A stretch of 8,433 bases of DNA from assembly GCA_030950825.1 (NCBI GenBank), contig JAUZQT010000138.1:1-8433 (forward strand), written 5' to 3'. Position 1 is the stretch's first letter. Each line of letters begins with the position of its first letter. Under the pieces are notes generated by a model that was not told the origin of the DNA, did not search any database, and saw only the letters and a program-made list of their open reading frames with translations. Below are positions 1 to 6,101 of this stretch, in pieces. This DNA is from Mariprofundaceae bacterium. Lineage in GTDB: Bacteria > Pseudomonadota > Zetaproteobacteria > Mariprofundales > Mariprofundaceae. The translations under genes and the position numbers were made by a program.

Positions 1-17
1 TGACTTGCCTGCTTCAG

Positions 18-617
18 TTAAAAGCCAGTGCTAGCGGGAGCCCCTGCAATCTCAGGTGTCAAGCTGACATCTTTCACAGCTTCTGGGTGGGCATAATAAC
101 TTAACGCCACTTCACTCACTGTTGCGTGGTGCCCTTCCGCACCAAGGTATAGCTCTTCTGCCAGTTGCGTAATCGCATCATTGCGCCACCAGTTGGCCAA
201 ATGACAACGCGGCACAGCATTGTTGGACATAGAGGCTGCATGATAGAGCTGACAAAAAGCGGTGGTGATCGCCGAAATATTTCCACCATGACCATTGATG
301 AAATAAAAATGTCTGAAACCGTGATGCTGTAACGATTCAACCACATCGCAGATCAATTGAATCAGTGTGGAAGGCTTAAGCGTCACCGTACCGGCAAAGG
401 CCATATGATGCTGTGCCATGCCATAGTTGATGCTCGGTGCGACAAGCACATCTGTTTGCAATTCAATGCCTGTAGCAATCTTTGTCGGGCAAATAGCATC
501 GGTTCCAATCAAACCATTGGGGCCATGCTGCTCAGTAGATCCAATCGGAATAATGATTCAGGTAGAGTGCTCAAGATAAGCCTCTACCTCCTGCCAGGTG
601 CTAAGTGATAGTTGCAT
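18..617 (-). pseudogene. Creatininase-family amidohydrolase, disrupted by a TGA and a 3' frameshift
   Basis: The translation from the ATG at 617 matches the creatininase (creatinine amidohydrolase) fold: TEQHGPNG, GTDA, the NGHGGN loop and GHHATVSEVA. Counting codons from 617, the expected metal ligands are E29, H31, D40, H110 and E169, all present. These enzymes are metal-dependent amidases acting on cyclic or linear amides; the substrate cannot be told here. Two lesions are visible. Codon 20 (558-560) is TGA, one base from GGA, splitting LEHST from IIIPIGSTEQH. After PASTGF a TAA (18-20) ends the frame, yet a shifted frame beyond it reads TEAGKS to the window edge, resembling the normal family continuation. 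A restart at TTG 512 would lose E29 and H31. The family is usually about 240-260 residues. It lies 36 bp after lspA in the same direction, with no strong ribosome site. Family confident; pseudogene status likely unless these are sequencing errors. Confidence 0.8.
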
Positions 618-653
618 AACAGACTTCGATCAGTTCAAGATTATCAAGATAAT

Positions 654-1130
654 TCAGCTCTTTTTAAAACTCGTAACCAGCAACACCACGACTGCGACTG
701 AGATGCAGGCATCAGCCACATTGAACGCTGGCCAGTGATATTCCATGCCATCAATGCGCACATACCAATCAATGAAATCAACCACATAACCCAACTGCAT
801 ACGATCCCAGATATTACCGACCGCTCCTGCCAGAATAAGCACCAATAACCACGAGGTAATACCGGCGCGCATGCGCTCCTGCCACCACCAAAACAGCACT
901 GCAATGGCAATGCCGATTGTCATACCAAGCAATAACCAGACCCGTACCGAATCCGGTAGATCAGCAAACATAGAAAATGCCACACCGGGATTGTAGGCAC
1001 GAATCACATTAAAAAATCCATCAATCACGGAAAACGCATGAAAATCGGGTTTCTGAATCCACCATTTGGACAGTTGATCAGCAAAGACAAGCAAGCTGAA
1101 TAGTCCTATCTGTTTCTGGGTTCGGGTCAT
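654..1130 (-). CDS. lspA: Lipoprotein signal peptidase (signal peptidase II)
   Basis: This 158-residue inner-membrane aspartyl protease removes signal peptides from diacylglyceryl-modified prolipoproteins. Length and motifs fit the family: FADQLSKWW near residues 16-24, NPGVAFS at 47-53, the AGAVGNIWDR block at 101-110, and the two catalytic aspartates D118 (YVVDF) and D140 (FNVAD). Four hydrophobic segments are apparent, at about 8-25, 63-82, 92-108 and 139-154. The ATG at 1130 is preceded by AGGAAA at suitable spacing, and a stop lies four codons upstream in frame, so the start is firm. lspA usually follows ileS; here a non-coding or weakly coding stretch lies upstream instead. The broken creatininase-family gene follows 36 bp later and may share its transcript. 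Confidence 0.95.
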   Translation of the reverse strand: MTRTQKQIGLFSLLVFADQLSKWWIQKPDFHAFSVIDGFFNVIRAYNPGVAFSMFADLPDSVRVWLLLGMTIGIAIAVLFWWWQERMRAGITSWLLVLILAGAVGNIWDRMQLGYVVDFIDWYVRIDGMEYHWPAFNVADACISVAVVVLLVTSFKKS

Positions 1131-1243
1131 GAATGTTTCCTATACATGATATCTCCTATGCTTGCTGGCAAAACTCTGCGGCTGAATGCGCTTAAGTCAA
1201 TCGACATGCCATCAAAACCGCCTATCACAGAATAGTCAGCCAT
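1127..1243 (-). CDS. Possible small ORF (38 aa) overlapping the lspA start
   Basis: An open frame from ATG 1243 starts MADYSVIGGFDG and ends in a TGA that overlaps the lspA ATG in an ATGA arrangement, as in translationally coupled genes. No Shine-Dalgarno precedes the first ATG. A better-placed internal ATG at 1148, preceded by AGGAG at five bases, would give only the hexapeptide MYRKHS ending at the same stop. I recognise no family. It may be a coupling leader, a decayed gene end, or chance. Confidence 0.2.
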   Translation of the reverse strand: MADYSVIGGFDGMSIDLSAFSRRVLPASIGDIMYRKHS

Positions 1244-1249
1244 GGCTGA
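1236..1249. repeat. Perfect 14-bp palindrome TCAGCCATGGCTGA
   Basis: The 14-bp sequence equals its own reverse complement and lies about 105 bp upstream of lspA. Outer arms CCTAT (1221-1225) and ATAGG (1255-1259) could lengthen it with an asymmetric bulge. It could be an operator or a hairpin; no T-tract follows on either strand. Its function is unknown. Confidence 0.4.
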
Positions 1250-1442
1250 AAATCATAGGGGCTACTACTTATCATCGGTCATAGGCGAGTCTCATTAGCC
1301 TAGTACAGAGGGTATTGGAGTAGCACACCTATGTTATAAATATAATGAGATTCGCCTTCTTTTGTGAATAACCCAGGTAGGCACACCATTTAAATAATCA
1401 ATCGTAGTCATTAAATAGATAAATTTTACTAAAGAACTTAAT
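1244..1442. other. Gene-poor stretch between lspA and the catalase remnant
   Basis: No convincing coding frame is visible on either strand. The right half is AT-rich (1370-1440). The only clear structure is the inverted-repeat element at 1283-1357. A TATAAT at 1341-1346 and a TTGGAG at 1315-1320 are 20 bp apart, too far for a typical sigma-70 promoter, so no promoter is called. Confidence 0.5.
1283..1357. repeat. 75-bp element bounded by 15-bp inverted repeats
   Basis: AGGCGAGTCTCATTA (1283-1297) and TAATGAGATTCGCCT (1343-1357) are reverse complements at 14 of 15 positions, and the one mismatch is a possible G-U pair in RNA read from the + strand. The spacer is 45 bp. Pairing stops sharply at both ends of the arms. 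No target-site duplication is obvious in the flanks. TCTTTTG follows the right arm, so a + strand transcript could form a long hairpin with a short U-rich tail. It could be a miniature transposon relic, a structured RNA, or an operator pair. Confidence 0.55.
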
Positions 1443-1622
1443 CATGGAGAATTCTCCTATGGTTTTAACAAGGCCAAGGAGGATCAGAAGCAGCAGCTAA
1501 CTGCCAATATCGCAGGGGGATTGAAACAGTGTTCGGCTCCTGTACAGGAACGCATGCTGCCGCACTTTGATGCCTGCGATGCAAACTATGGTCACCGCAT
1601 TCGTGAAGCAGTGAAAGCATAG
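1443..1622 (+). pseudogene. C-terminal remnant of a monofunctional haem catalase
   Basis: The frame ending at TAG 1620-1622 reads KEDQKQQL, TANIAGGLK, APVQERMLPHF, DANYGHRIREAV. This matches the extreme C-terminus of clade-type monofunctional catalases (pattern EQK..L..NIAG.L......IQER...HF...DP.YG.R...A). Only about 55 residues remain of a usual 480 or more: the haem pocket, the proximal tyrosine and the distal histidine are absent. The frame is closed by a stop at 1416-1418, and no ATG or other good start in frame precedes the conserved part, so it is not a complete gene. It converges on oxyR and is followed by a strong terminator, as expected for the tail of a former catalase gene. The catalase assignment rests on recalled family patterns. 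Confidence 0.75.
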
Positions 1623-1654
1623 GTCGCAGCGCCTTATAGGCGTTGTTTGACTTG

Positions 1655-1695
1655 CGAGGTGCAAGGGTATTAATCCCTTGTACCTCGTTTTATTT
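1655..1695 (+). terminator. Rho-independent terminator after the catalase remnant
   Basis: The stem CGAGGTGCAAGGG (1655-1667) pairs with CCCTTGTACCTCG (1675-1687) over 13 bp, with one G-U pair and a 7-base loop. TTTTATTT (1688-1695) follows on the + strand. It lies between the convergent catalase stub and oxyR, so it probably served the catalase gene. The hairpin may also act on oxyR transcripts, but no T-tract follows on that strand. Confidence 0.85.
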
Positions 1696-1704
1696 AGTAC
1701 GGTA

Positions 1705-2604
1705 TTAAGCTCGATGCAATTCTTTTAGCAATTCACCGAGCAGAGTGAATTCATCGCTACGACTACTGCCTTTGCGCCAGGCTAGGCCAATCTCACGGAA
1801 ACTCTTTTCGGGCATGGGGTGAAGCTCCAAATTGGACTCTCCCCCTATCAATGAGTGGCGCGCCATCGCGGGAAGGAATGTAATACCGAGATCAGCCACT
1901 ACCATCTGCAACAGGGTCTGCAGGCTTGTTGCAGAGAAACGACTGACCTGATCGCTCTCGCGCGCATGACATGCCTCTAACGCATGATCGCGCAGGCAAT
2001 GTCCATCTTCGAGTAACAATACACTTTCATCAGGCAGCGCATCAAAATCCAATTTATTTTTCGTGACACTCACCCATTTGCTACCTCGACTACAGGCAAA
2101 CAGAAAAGGGTCTTCAAACAGCGGCATGACAGTTACGCCTCTCATTTGAAACGGCAAGGCAACCAGAATCAGGTCGAGCTTGCCATCGAGCAACTGCTCA
2201 TGAATCACGGCAGTTTTATCTTCACGCAGATAGAGTTGCAGCTTTGGAAATCGTTTAAGGACTTCAGGTATGAAAGGCGGCAATAAAAACGGCGCAATCG
2301 TTGGGATAACACCAAGCGTCAGCCGCCCGCTTAATGGCACTTGTCCACTTGCGGCGATATTTATCAAGGTCTCTACATCGCTGATACATAATCGCGCCTG
2401 CCTTATAACCGCTCGACCTGATGCCGTAATAATAACGCTCTTATTGGTGCGATCTACCAGCTGCACATTCAGTGTCGTTTCAAGTTCTTTAATGGCAATA
2501 CTGAATGCCGACTGTGATATATAGCAGGCCGCAGATGCCTTGCCAAAATGGAGATAATCATCGAGTGCGATTAAATATTTCAGTTGTTTGATTGTGGGGA
2601 TCAC
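1705..2604 (-). CDS. oxyR: OxyR, peroxide-sensing LysR-family regulator
   Basis: This 299-residue LysR-type regulator has an N-terminal winged helix-turn-helix (about residues 4-63, including the SQSAFSIAIKELE recognition region) and a C-terminal periplasmic-binding-type effector domain from about residue 93. LLLEDGHCLRDHALEAC carries the redox pair C203 and C212, nine residues apart as in E. coli OxyR C199/C208, which form a disulfide on H2O2 exposure. That makes OxyR much more likely than another LysR protein. I start at GTG 2604 because GGAGG (2612-2616) lies 7 bases upstream; the TTG at 2607 is only 4 bases away. It is divergent from katG across a 155-bp shared regulatory region and probably activates katG while controlling itself. 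Confidence 0.95.
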   Translation of the reverse strand: MIPTIKQLKYLIALDDYLHFGKASAACYISQSAFSIAIKELETTLNVQLVDRTNKSVIITASGRAVIRQARLCISDVETLINIAASGQVPLSGRLTLGVIPTIAPFLLPPFIPEVLKRFPKLQLYLREDKTAVIHEQLLDGKLDLILVALPFQMRGVTVMPLFEDPFLFACSRGSKWVSVTKNKLDFDALPDESVLLLEDGHCLRDHALEACHARESDQVSRFSATSLQTLLQMVVADLGITFLPAMARHSLIGGESNLELHPMPEKSFREIGLAWRKGSSRSDEFTLLGELLKELHRA

Positions 2605-2611
2605 CAAAACA

Positions 2612-2616
2612 CCTCC
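2612..2616 (-). promoter_or_regulatory. Ribosome binding site deciding the oxyR start
   Basis: GGAGG on the minus strand lies 7 bases before GTG 2604 but only 4 before TTG 2607, which favours the GTG start. Confidence 0.7.
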
Positions 2617-2632
2617 GAGACTTATGATCTAA

Positions 2633-2662
2633 ATAATAAATCGTTATCATCAATATATCCAA
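2633..2662 (-). promoter_or_regulatory. Candidate oxyR promoter
   Basis: On the minus strand, TTGGAT (2662-2657) and TATTAT (2638-2633) are spaced 18 bp apart. The -10 matches the sigma-70 consensus at 5 of 6 positions and the -35 at 3. The -35 lies inside the inverted repeat at 2646-2681, the layout expected for autorepression by a LysR regulator. This is an inference from sequence only. Confidence 0.4.
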
Positions 2663-2681
2663 TTATATTTATGCTGATGAT
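2646..2681. promoter_or_regulatory. Candidate OxyR operator between oxyR and katG
   Basis: ATCATCA (2646-2652) and TGATGAT (2675-2681) form a perfect 7-bp inverted repeat with centres 29 bp apart; allowing two mismatches the arms extend inward by ATA/TAT. It overlaps the putative oxyR -35 and the katG -35 position and ends 5 bp before the katG -10. It does not match the E. coli OxyR ATAG/CTAT pattern closely, so the binding protein is inferred from position. Confidence 0.45.
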
Positions 2682-2686
2682 GTTTC

Positions 2687-2692
2687 TATAAT
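2687..2692 (+). promoter_or_regulatory. Candidate katG -10 element
   Basis: A perfect TATAAT lies 67 bp upstream of the katG ATG. The hexamers 16-18 bp further upstream (for example TATATT at 2664-2669) resemble TTGACA poorly. A strong -10 with a weak -35 is typical of an activator-dependent promoter, here plausibly activated by OxyR. Transcription would start near 2699. Confidence 0.5.
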
Positions 2693-2698
2693 TCATAT

Positions 2699-2732
2699 CT
2701 AGCCCGCATTATTCATGAATACAGCGTGCTAG
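2699..2732. repeat. 34-bp imperfect dyad in the katG leader
   Basis: The arms are strictly symmetric about 2715/2716: CTAGC (2699-2703) with GCTAG (2728-2732), CGC (2705-2707) with GCG (2724-2726), and the perfect core palindrome TATTCATGAATA (2710-2721). Only positions 2704, 2708 and 2709 and their partners mismatch. It covers the expected start of the transcript, so it could be an operator for a second regulator or a 5' stem-loop affecting stability or translation. Confidence 0.55.
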
Positions 2733-2746
2733 GTAATGAAGTCCAG

Positions 2747-2753
2747 AAGGAGG
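2747..2753 (+). promoter_or_regulatory. Ribosome binding site deciding the katG start
   Basis: AAGGAGG lies 6 bases before ATG 2760. This rules against the in-frame ATG at 2736, which would add MKSRRRIN in front of the signal peptide and contain the Shine-Dalgarno inside the coding region. Confidence 0.85.
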
Positions 2754-2759
2754 ATTAAC

Positions 2760-5000
2760 ATGAAAAAAAGCAACATACTAATGGTTACAATAGTCGCGGG
2801 TTTGATGAGCCTGTCGCTATCAACTGCTGTTTTAGCGTCCCCAGATTTAGGTAAAGGCGAAGCAAAGTCAAATCAATTCTGGTGGCCTGATCAGCTCAAT
2901 CTCAACCCTCTTCGCGCTCATGATATGAAGTCAAACCCTTATGGCGAAACATTTAATTATGCGGAAGAATTTAAAAATCTCGATCTTCAAGCTGTAAAGA
3001 AAGATATAGATACTTTGTTGACCACTTCACAAGAGTGGTGGCCATCAGACTACGGTAATTATGGTCCATTTTTCATTCGTATGGCTTGGCACAGTGCCGG
3101 CACATACCGCACACTTGATGGACGTGGCGGTGCAGCAGGCGGCCAACAACGCTTTGAGCCCCTTAATAGCTGGCCTGATAATGGAAATCTTGATAAAGCA
3201 CGACGGTTGCTCTGGCCTGTCAAACAGCAATATGGACAGAGTATTTCATGGGCTGACTTGATGATTTTAGCAGGCAATGTCGCGATGGAAAACATGGGCT
3301 TTAAAACGCTTGGTTTTGCCGGTGGTCGTGAGGATGACTGGGAACCTGATTTGGTTTATTGGGGCCCTGAGACCAAGTTTCTTGATAATAAACGCCACGA
3401 CAAAGGCGGCAATTTAATGAAACCTCTCGCCGCTGTTCAGATGGGGCTGATTTACGTCAACCCAGAAGGACCAAACGGTAACCCTGATCCGCTTCTGGCG
3501 GCAAACGATATTCGTGAATCATTTGGTCGCATGGCGATGAATGATGAAGAGATTGTAGCTTTAATTGCTGGTGGACATACGTTTGGTAAAGCACATGGTG
3601 CTCGTGATGTATCCAAATGTGTTGGTGTTGAGCCAGCTGGTGCCGCTATTGAAGAACAAGGATTTGGCTGGAAAAACAAATGTGGTAAGGGCAACGCTGA
3701 AGATACAGTAACCAGTGGCTTTGAAGGAGCATGGACATCTTCTCCAGCTGAGTGGACTACCATGTATTTGGATAATTTGTTCAATTTCGATTGGCAAAAA
3801 ACCAAGAGCCCTGCTGGAGCCATCCAGTGGATACCAACCGATAAATCTGCCTCACATATGGTTCCAGATGCACATATAAAGGGTAAAACTCATGCTCCGA
3901 TTATGTTCACCACAGATTTGGCTCTCAAGTTTGATCCAAGCTTTGAACAAATAGCGAAACGCTTCCAGAAAAATCCAGAAGATTTCGAAAACGCCTTCGC
4001 CCAAGCCTGGTTTAAGCTAACACACCGCGATATGGGGCCGCGTGCACGTTATATAGGGGCTGATGTGCCAAATGTAACGCTTGTTTGGCAAGATCCCATT
4101 CCGAAAGTTGATTATAAGCTGATTGATGCAAGAGACATCAAGAAGCTTAAAGCAAAAATTCTGAAAGCGGGTTTGACTGTGCCTGAGCTTGTTAGAGCGG
4201 CCTGGGCATCTGCATCAACATTCCGTGGTAGTGACATGCGTGGTGGTGCAAATGGTGCGCGGGTTGGTCTTGAGCCTCAAAACAATTGGCAGGTGAATAA
4301 TCCAGATGAATTTAAAAAAGTACTTCAGGTCTTGGAGAAAATCCAAAAAGACTTTAATACGTCGAAAAAAGATGGAACCAAGGTTTCGCTTGCTGACTTG
4401 ATTGTTTTGGGCGGAGCTACTGCCATAGAGAAAGCGGCGAAAGGTGCAGGTCACGGTATCAATGTTCCATTTAAGCCAGGTCGTGCTGATGCATCTCAGA
4501 AGCAGACCGATGTGAAATCATTTTTGGTACTGGAGCCAAAAGCAGATGGATTCCGCAATTACTTCGCTAGCGATAATGATAGGTCTCCAGCGGAAATGCT
4601 TGTAGACAAAGCAAGTCTGTTGAATCTAAGTGTTCCTGAGATGACGGTTTTGGTCGGTGGCATGCGTGCACTAAACGCCAATTCTGGAAAATCTCAACAT
4701 GGTGTATTTACAGATAAACCGGGAACATTGAATAATGATTTCTTTGTAAATTTGCTAGACATGTCTACGAAATGGAATAAATCGTTCAAATCGGATGGTG
4801 TGTATGAAGGGCATGATCGCAAGACTGGCAAGCTTAAATGGACGGCTACGCCTGTAGATCTTGTTTTCGGCTCAAACTCCGAGCTGCGCGCTATTGCAGA
4901 GGTCTATGCCTTTGATAACTCGAAAGAGAAGTTTGTGCGTGACTTTGTCGATGCCTGGATCAAAGTAATGAACCTTGACCGCTTTGATAACGGAAAATAG
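2760..5000 (+). CDS. katG: Catalase-peroxidase with signal peptide (periplasmic KatG/KatP type)
   Basis: This 746-residue bifunctional haem b enzyme breaks down H2O2 by catalase and peroxidase reactions. Residues 1-26 form a Sec-type signal peptide: MKKSN, a hydrophobic core, then AVLA before SPDLG. Distal R107, W110 and H111 (IRMAWHSAG), the Met-Tyr-Trp cross-link partners W110, Y200 and M228, proximal H273 (GGHTFGKAHG), W325 and D386 are all present. The duplicated C-terminal domain spans about 445-746 and lacks the haem site, as is normal. C287 and C308 lie in an insertion (SKCVGVEP to GWKNKCGKG) like that I recall from exported KatG2/KatP enzymes, and may form a disulfide. Length fits the family plus signal. 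It is divergent from oxyR, which likely activates it. A sample of its coding sequence (3541-3600) is about 40% G+C, against about 50% in the ATPase gene (6841-6900), hinting at separate ancestry. Confidence 0.96.
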   Translation: MKKSNILMVTIVAGLMSLSLSTAVLASPDLGKGEAKSNQFWWPDQLNLNPLRAHDMKSNPYGETFNYAEEFKNLDLQAVKKDIDTLLTTSQEWWPSDYGNYGPFFIRMAWHSAGTYRTLDGRGGAAGGQQRFEPLNSWPDNGNLDKARRLLWPVKQQYGQSISWADLMILAGNVAMENMGFKTLGFAGGREDDWEPDLVYWGPETKFLDNKRHDKGGNLMKPLAAVQMGLIYVNPEGPNGNPDPLLAANDIRESFGRMAMNDEEIVALIAGGHTFGKAHGARDVSKCVGVEPAGAAIEEQGFGWKNKCGKGNAEDTVTSGFEGAWTSSPAEWTTMYLDNLFNFDWQKTKSPAGAIQWIPTDKSASHMVPDAHIKGKTHAPIMFTTDLALKFDPSFEQIAKRFQKNPEDFENAFAQAWFKLTHRDMGPRARYIGADVPNVTLVWQDPIPKVDYKLIDARDIKKLKAKILKAGLTVPELVRAAWASASTFRGSDMRGGANGARVGLEPQNNWQVNNPDEFKKVLQVLEKIQKDFNTSKKDGTKVSLADLIVLGGATAIEKAAKGAGHGINVPFKPGRADASQKQTDVKSFLVLEPKADGFRNYFASDNDRSPAEMLVDKASLLNLSVPEMTVLVGGMRALNANSGKSQHGVFTDKPGTLNNDFFVNLLDMSTKWNKSFKSDGVYEGHDRKTGKLKWTATPVDLVFGSNSELRAIAEVYAFDNSKEKFVRDFVDAWIKVMNLDRFDNGK

Positions 5001-5020
5001 ATATAGTATTTAACGCTCTG

Positions 5021-5054
5021 GTGCTGTGGTGGTTTATGGCCACTACAGCACTTT
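5021..5054 (+). terminator. Probable katG terminator hairpin
   Basis: GTGCTGTGGTGG (5021-5032) pairs with CCACTACAGCAC (5040-5051) over 12 bp, with one G-U pair and a 7-base loop, 20 bp after the katG stop. Only TTT follows, so the U-tail is weak, but position and stem strength support termination. Confidence 0.65.
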
Positions 5055-5193
5055 AGGCACATACTAACTTGGTTGCATTCTGATTGTGGCAAACCTGTAA
5101 ATCGCCCGCATTCAGCGGTACGCAACTGAAACCAGAATCCTGTAGGCAGTCAAATTGCTGATGTGAACTACCAGCCGAGCCGGATGAATTCCC

Positions 5194-5217
5194 TACTGAT
5201 CAGAGAACTGGTCAGTA
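5194..5217. repeat. 10-bp stem with AGAA loop between katG and the cytochrome gene
   Basis: TACTGATCAG (5194-5203) pairs with CTGGTCAGTA (5208-5217) in + strand RNA, with one G-U pair and a 4-base loop. No T-tract follows on either strand. It is 37 bp past the end of the convergent cytochrome-like gene and may end or protect that mRNA. The rest of 5055-5254 holds nothing I recognise. Confidence 0.4.
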
Positions 5218-5254
5218 CTTAATAGTCGGCCCCCTAAAATTAATCAGATCACTT

Positions 5255-5995
5255 TCACATTTCGATGGGTTCGATTTTGGGTTTATAGAACCACATTTGG
5301 TATAGTGATACAAAAATCTGAATACCCAGTGAAATTCCCATCAAAGCGCCGGACAGAACGACCATCACAGCAAAATCGGGGATCACCCTTGTGACATACC
5401 ATGACAACACATCCAGAAGAATCGCAAAAAAGGGAATCACGACGGCGATACGTTTCAGCATGACAGGCATTTCACACAGGATAAAGATGCGCCCAACAAA
5501 AAACAGGAGAAAGGCGATACCAAACAGATGAATGTGGGAAACACGCACCAGACTCTGAATTGATGCACCATGATCGAATTCCGTCAGCTTCTTCACTTCG
5601 TTGTAGGAAGTCAGAGGCGGTAATCCCATGACGGATTCAGATGAATGGCAGACAATGCAGTTCTTATTCAAAATCGGAGCCACTGTACTGTTAAACTCCT
5701 TTTCTGAGCCACCACTCCGTATCCAGTCGGCAATAGTCTTTTTCTGCCTTGGGCTTTCTAAATGTACACCCATAGCACCATTCAATGCTGCGCCTAGCCG
5801 CGTTTTCTGATGCTCACCATAGTAGGCTATTTTGATATCATCGACTGACAGGCCAGGAATTCCGTCATTTCCCTGATGGGAATAATAGAGATGGGCAAGT
5901 GCAAAGATATATCCCAAGCCAATAGTGATCAGAAACATCGTATCAAGCATTTTTTCGCTGATTGAAGCATCGGTCATACGGCGGTAGTGAGGCAT
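5255..5995 (-). CDS. Membrane-anchored monohaem cytochrome c-like protein, family not identified
   Basis: The 246-residue product has a predicted membrane helix at about 18-38, a long loop (39-153), then helices at about 154-174, 182-200 and 208-231. Basic residues at RR (5-6), KR (181-182) and K238/K240 put the N and C termini and the 175-181 loop inside, so the long loop faces the periplasm. That loop holds one haem c site, C113-I-V-C116-H117, followed by LPPLTSYNEVKKLTE. Histidines H154 and H156 at the start of helix 2 (VSHIHLFG), and H35 and H40 near helix 1, could bind a further haem or metal; this is speculation. I start at ATG 5995 because AAGGAG lies 6 bases upstream; the in-frame TTG at 6013 precedes that site. 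It follows the H+-ATPase gene by 106 bp on the same strand. A redox role at the membrane is likely; partner and reaction are unknown. Confidence 0.85.
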   Translation of the reverse strand: MPHYRRMTDASISEKMLDTMFLITIGLGYIFALAHLYYSHQGNDGIPGLSVDDIKIAYYGEHQKTRLGAALNGAMGVHLESPRQKKTIADWIRSGGSEKEFNSTVAPILNKNCIVCHSSESVMGLPPLTSYNEVKKLTEFDHGASIQSLVRVSHIHLFGIAFLLFFVGRIFILCEMPVMLKRIAVVIPFFAILLDVLSWYVTRVIPDFAVMVVLSGALMGISLGIQIFVSLYQMWFYKPKIEPIEM

Positions 5996-6001
5996 ATTAA
6001 G

Positions 6002-6007
6002 CTCCTT
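6002..6007 (-). promoter_or_regulatory. Ribosome binding site of the cytochrome-like gene
   Basis: AAGGAG on the minus strand lies 6 bases before ATG 5995. The gap behind it also has a TATGAT at 6057-6052 that could be a -10, but no matching -35 is visible, so co-transcription with the ATPase gene is equally possible. Confidence 0.75.
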
Positions 6008-6101
6008 GTTCAAGGCCTGTTTGTGAAGAGTAAGAGTGCCACCCGGCCTTTATCATATTTACACATTGGCTCAGCAGAAAGATGAGCTATCTGTGCCATC
6101 A

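Noticed and set aside
558..560. In-frame TGA read as selenocysteine or as glycine under an altered code
   Set aside because: No other gene here has internal TGA codons, TGA ends lspA and the ATPase gene, and the expected residue is probably Gly rather than Cys; a second lesion downstream also supports decay.
1315..1346. TTGGAG and TATAAT as a promoter for the catalase remnant
   Set aside because: The spacing is 20 bp and the TATAAT lies across the arm of the inverted repeat, so a sigma-70 promoter is weakly supported.
2630..2655. Fur-box-like AT-rich sequence between oxyR and katG
   Set aside because: It matches GATAATGATAATCATTATC only after inserting gaps, so it is not supported.
2736..2759. 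Upstream ATG of katG giving an extra MKSRRRIN
   Set aside because: The strong AAGGAGG lies inside that extension, 6 bases before ATG 2760, and the signal peptide starts ideally at the later Met.
3452..3823. Open frame on the minus strand inside katG
   Set aside because: It lies wholly within well-conserved katG coding sequence, has no family resemblance, and is explained by codon bias.
5996..6013. TTG 6013 as start of the cytochrome-like protein
   Set aside because: AAGGAG at 6007-6002 falls after it and is well spaced to ATG 5995.
6012..6050. AAGGCC/GGCCTT inverted repeat between the ATPase and cytochrome-like genes as a terminator
   Set aside because: The arms are only 6 bp, 27 bases apart, and no T-tract follows on the minus strand.
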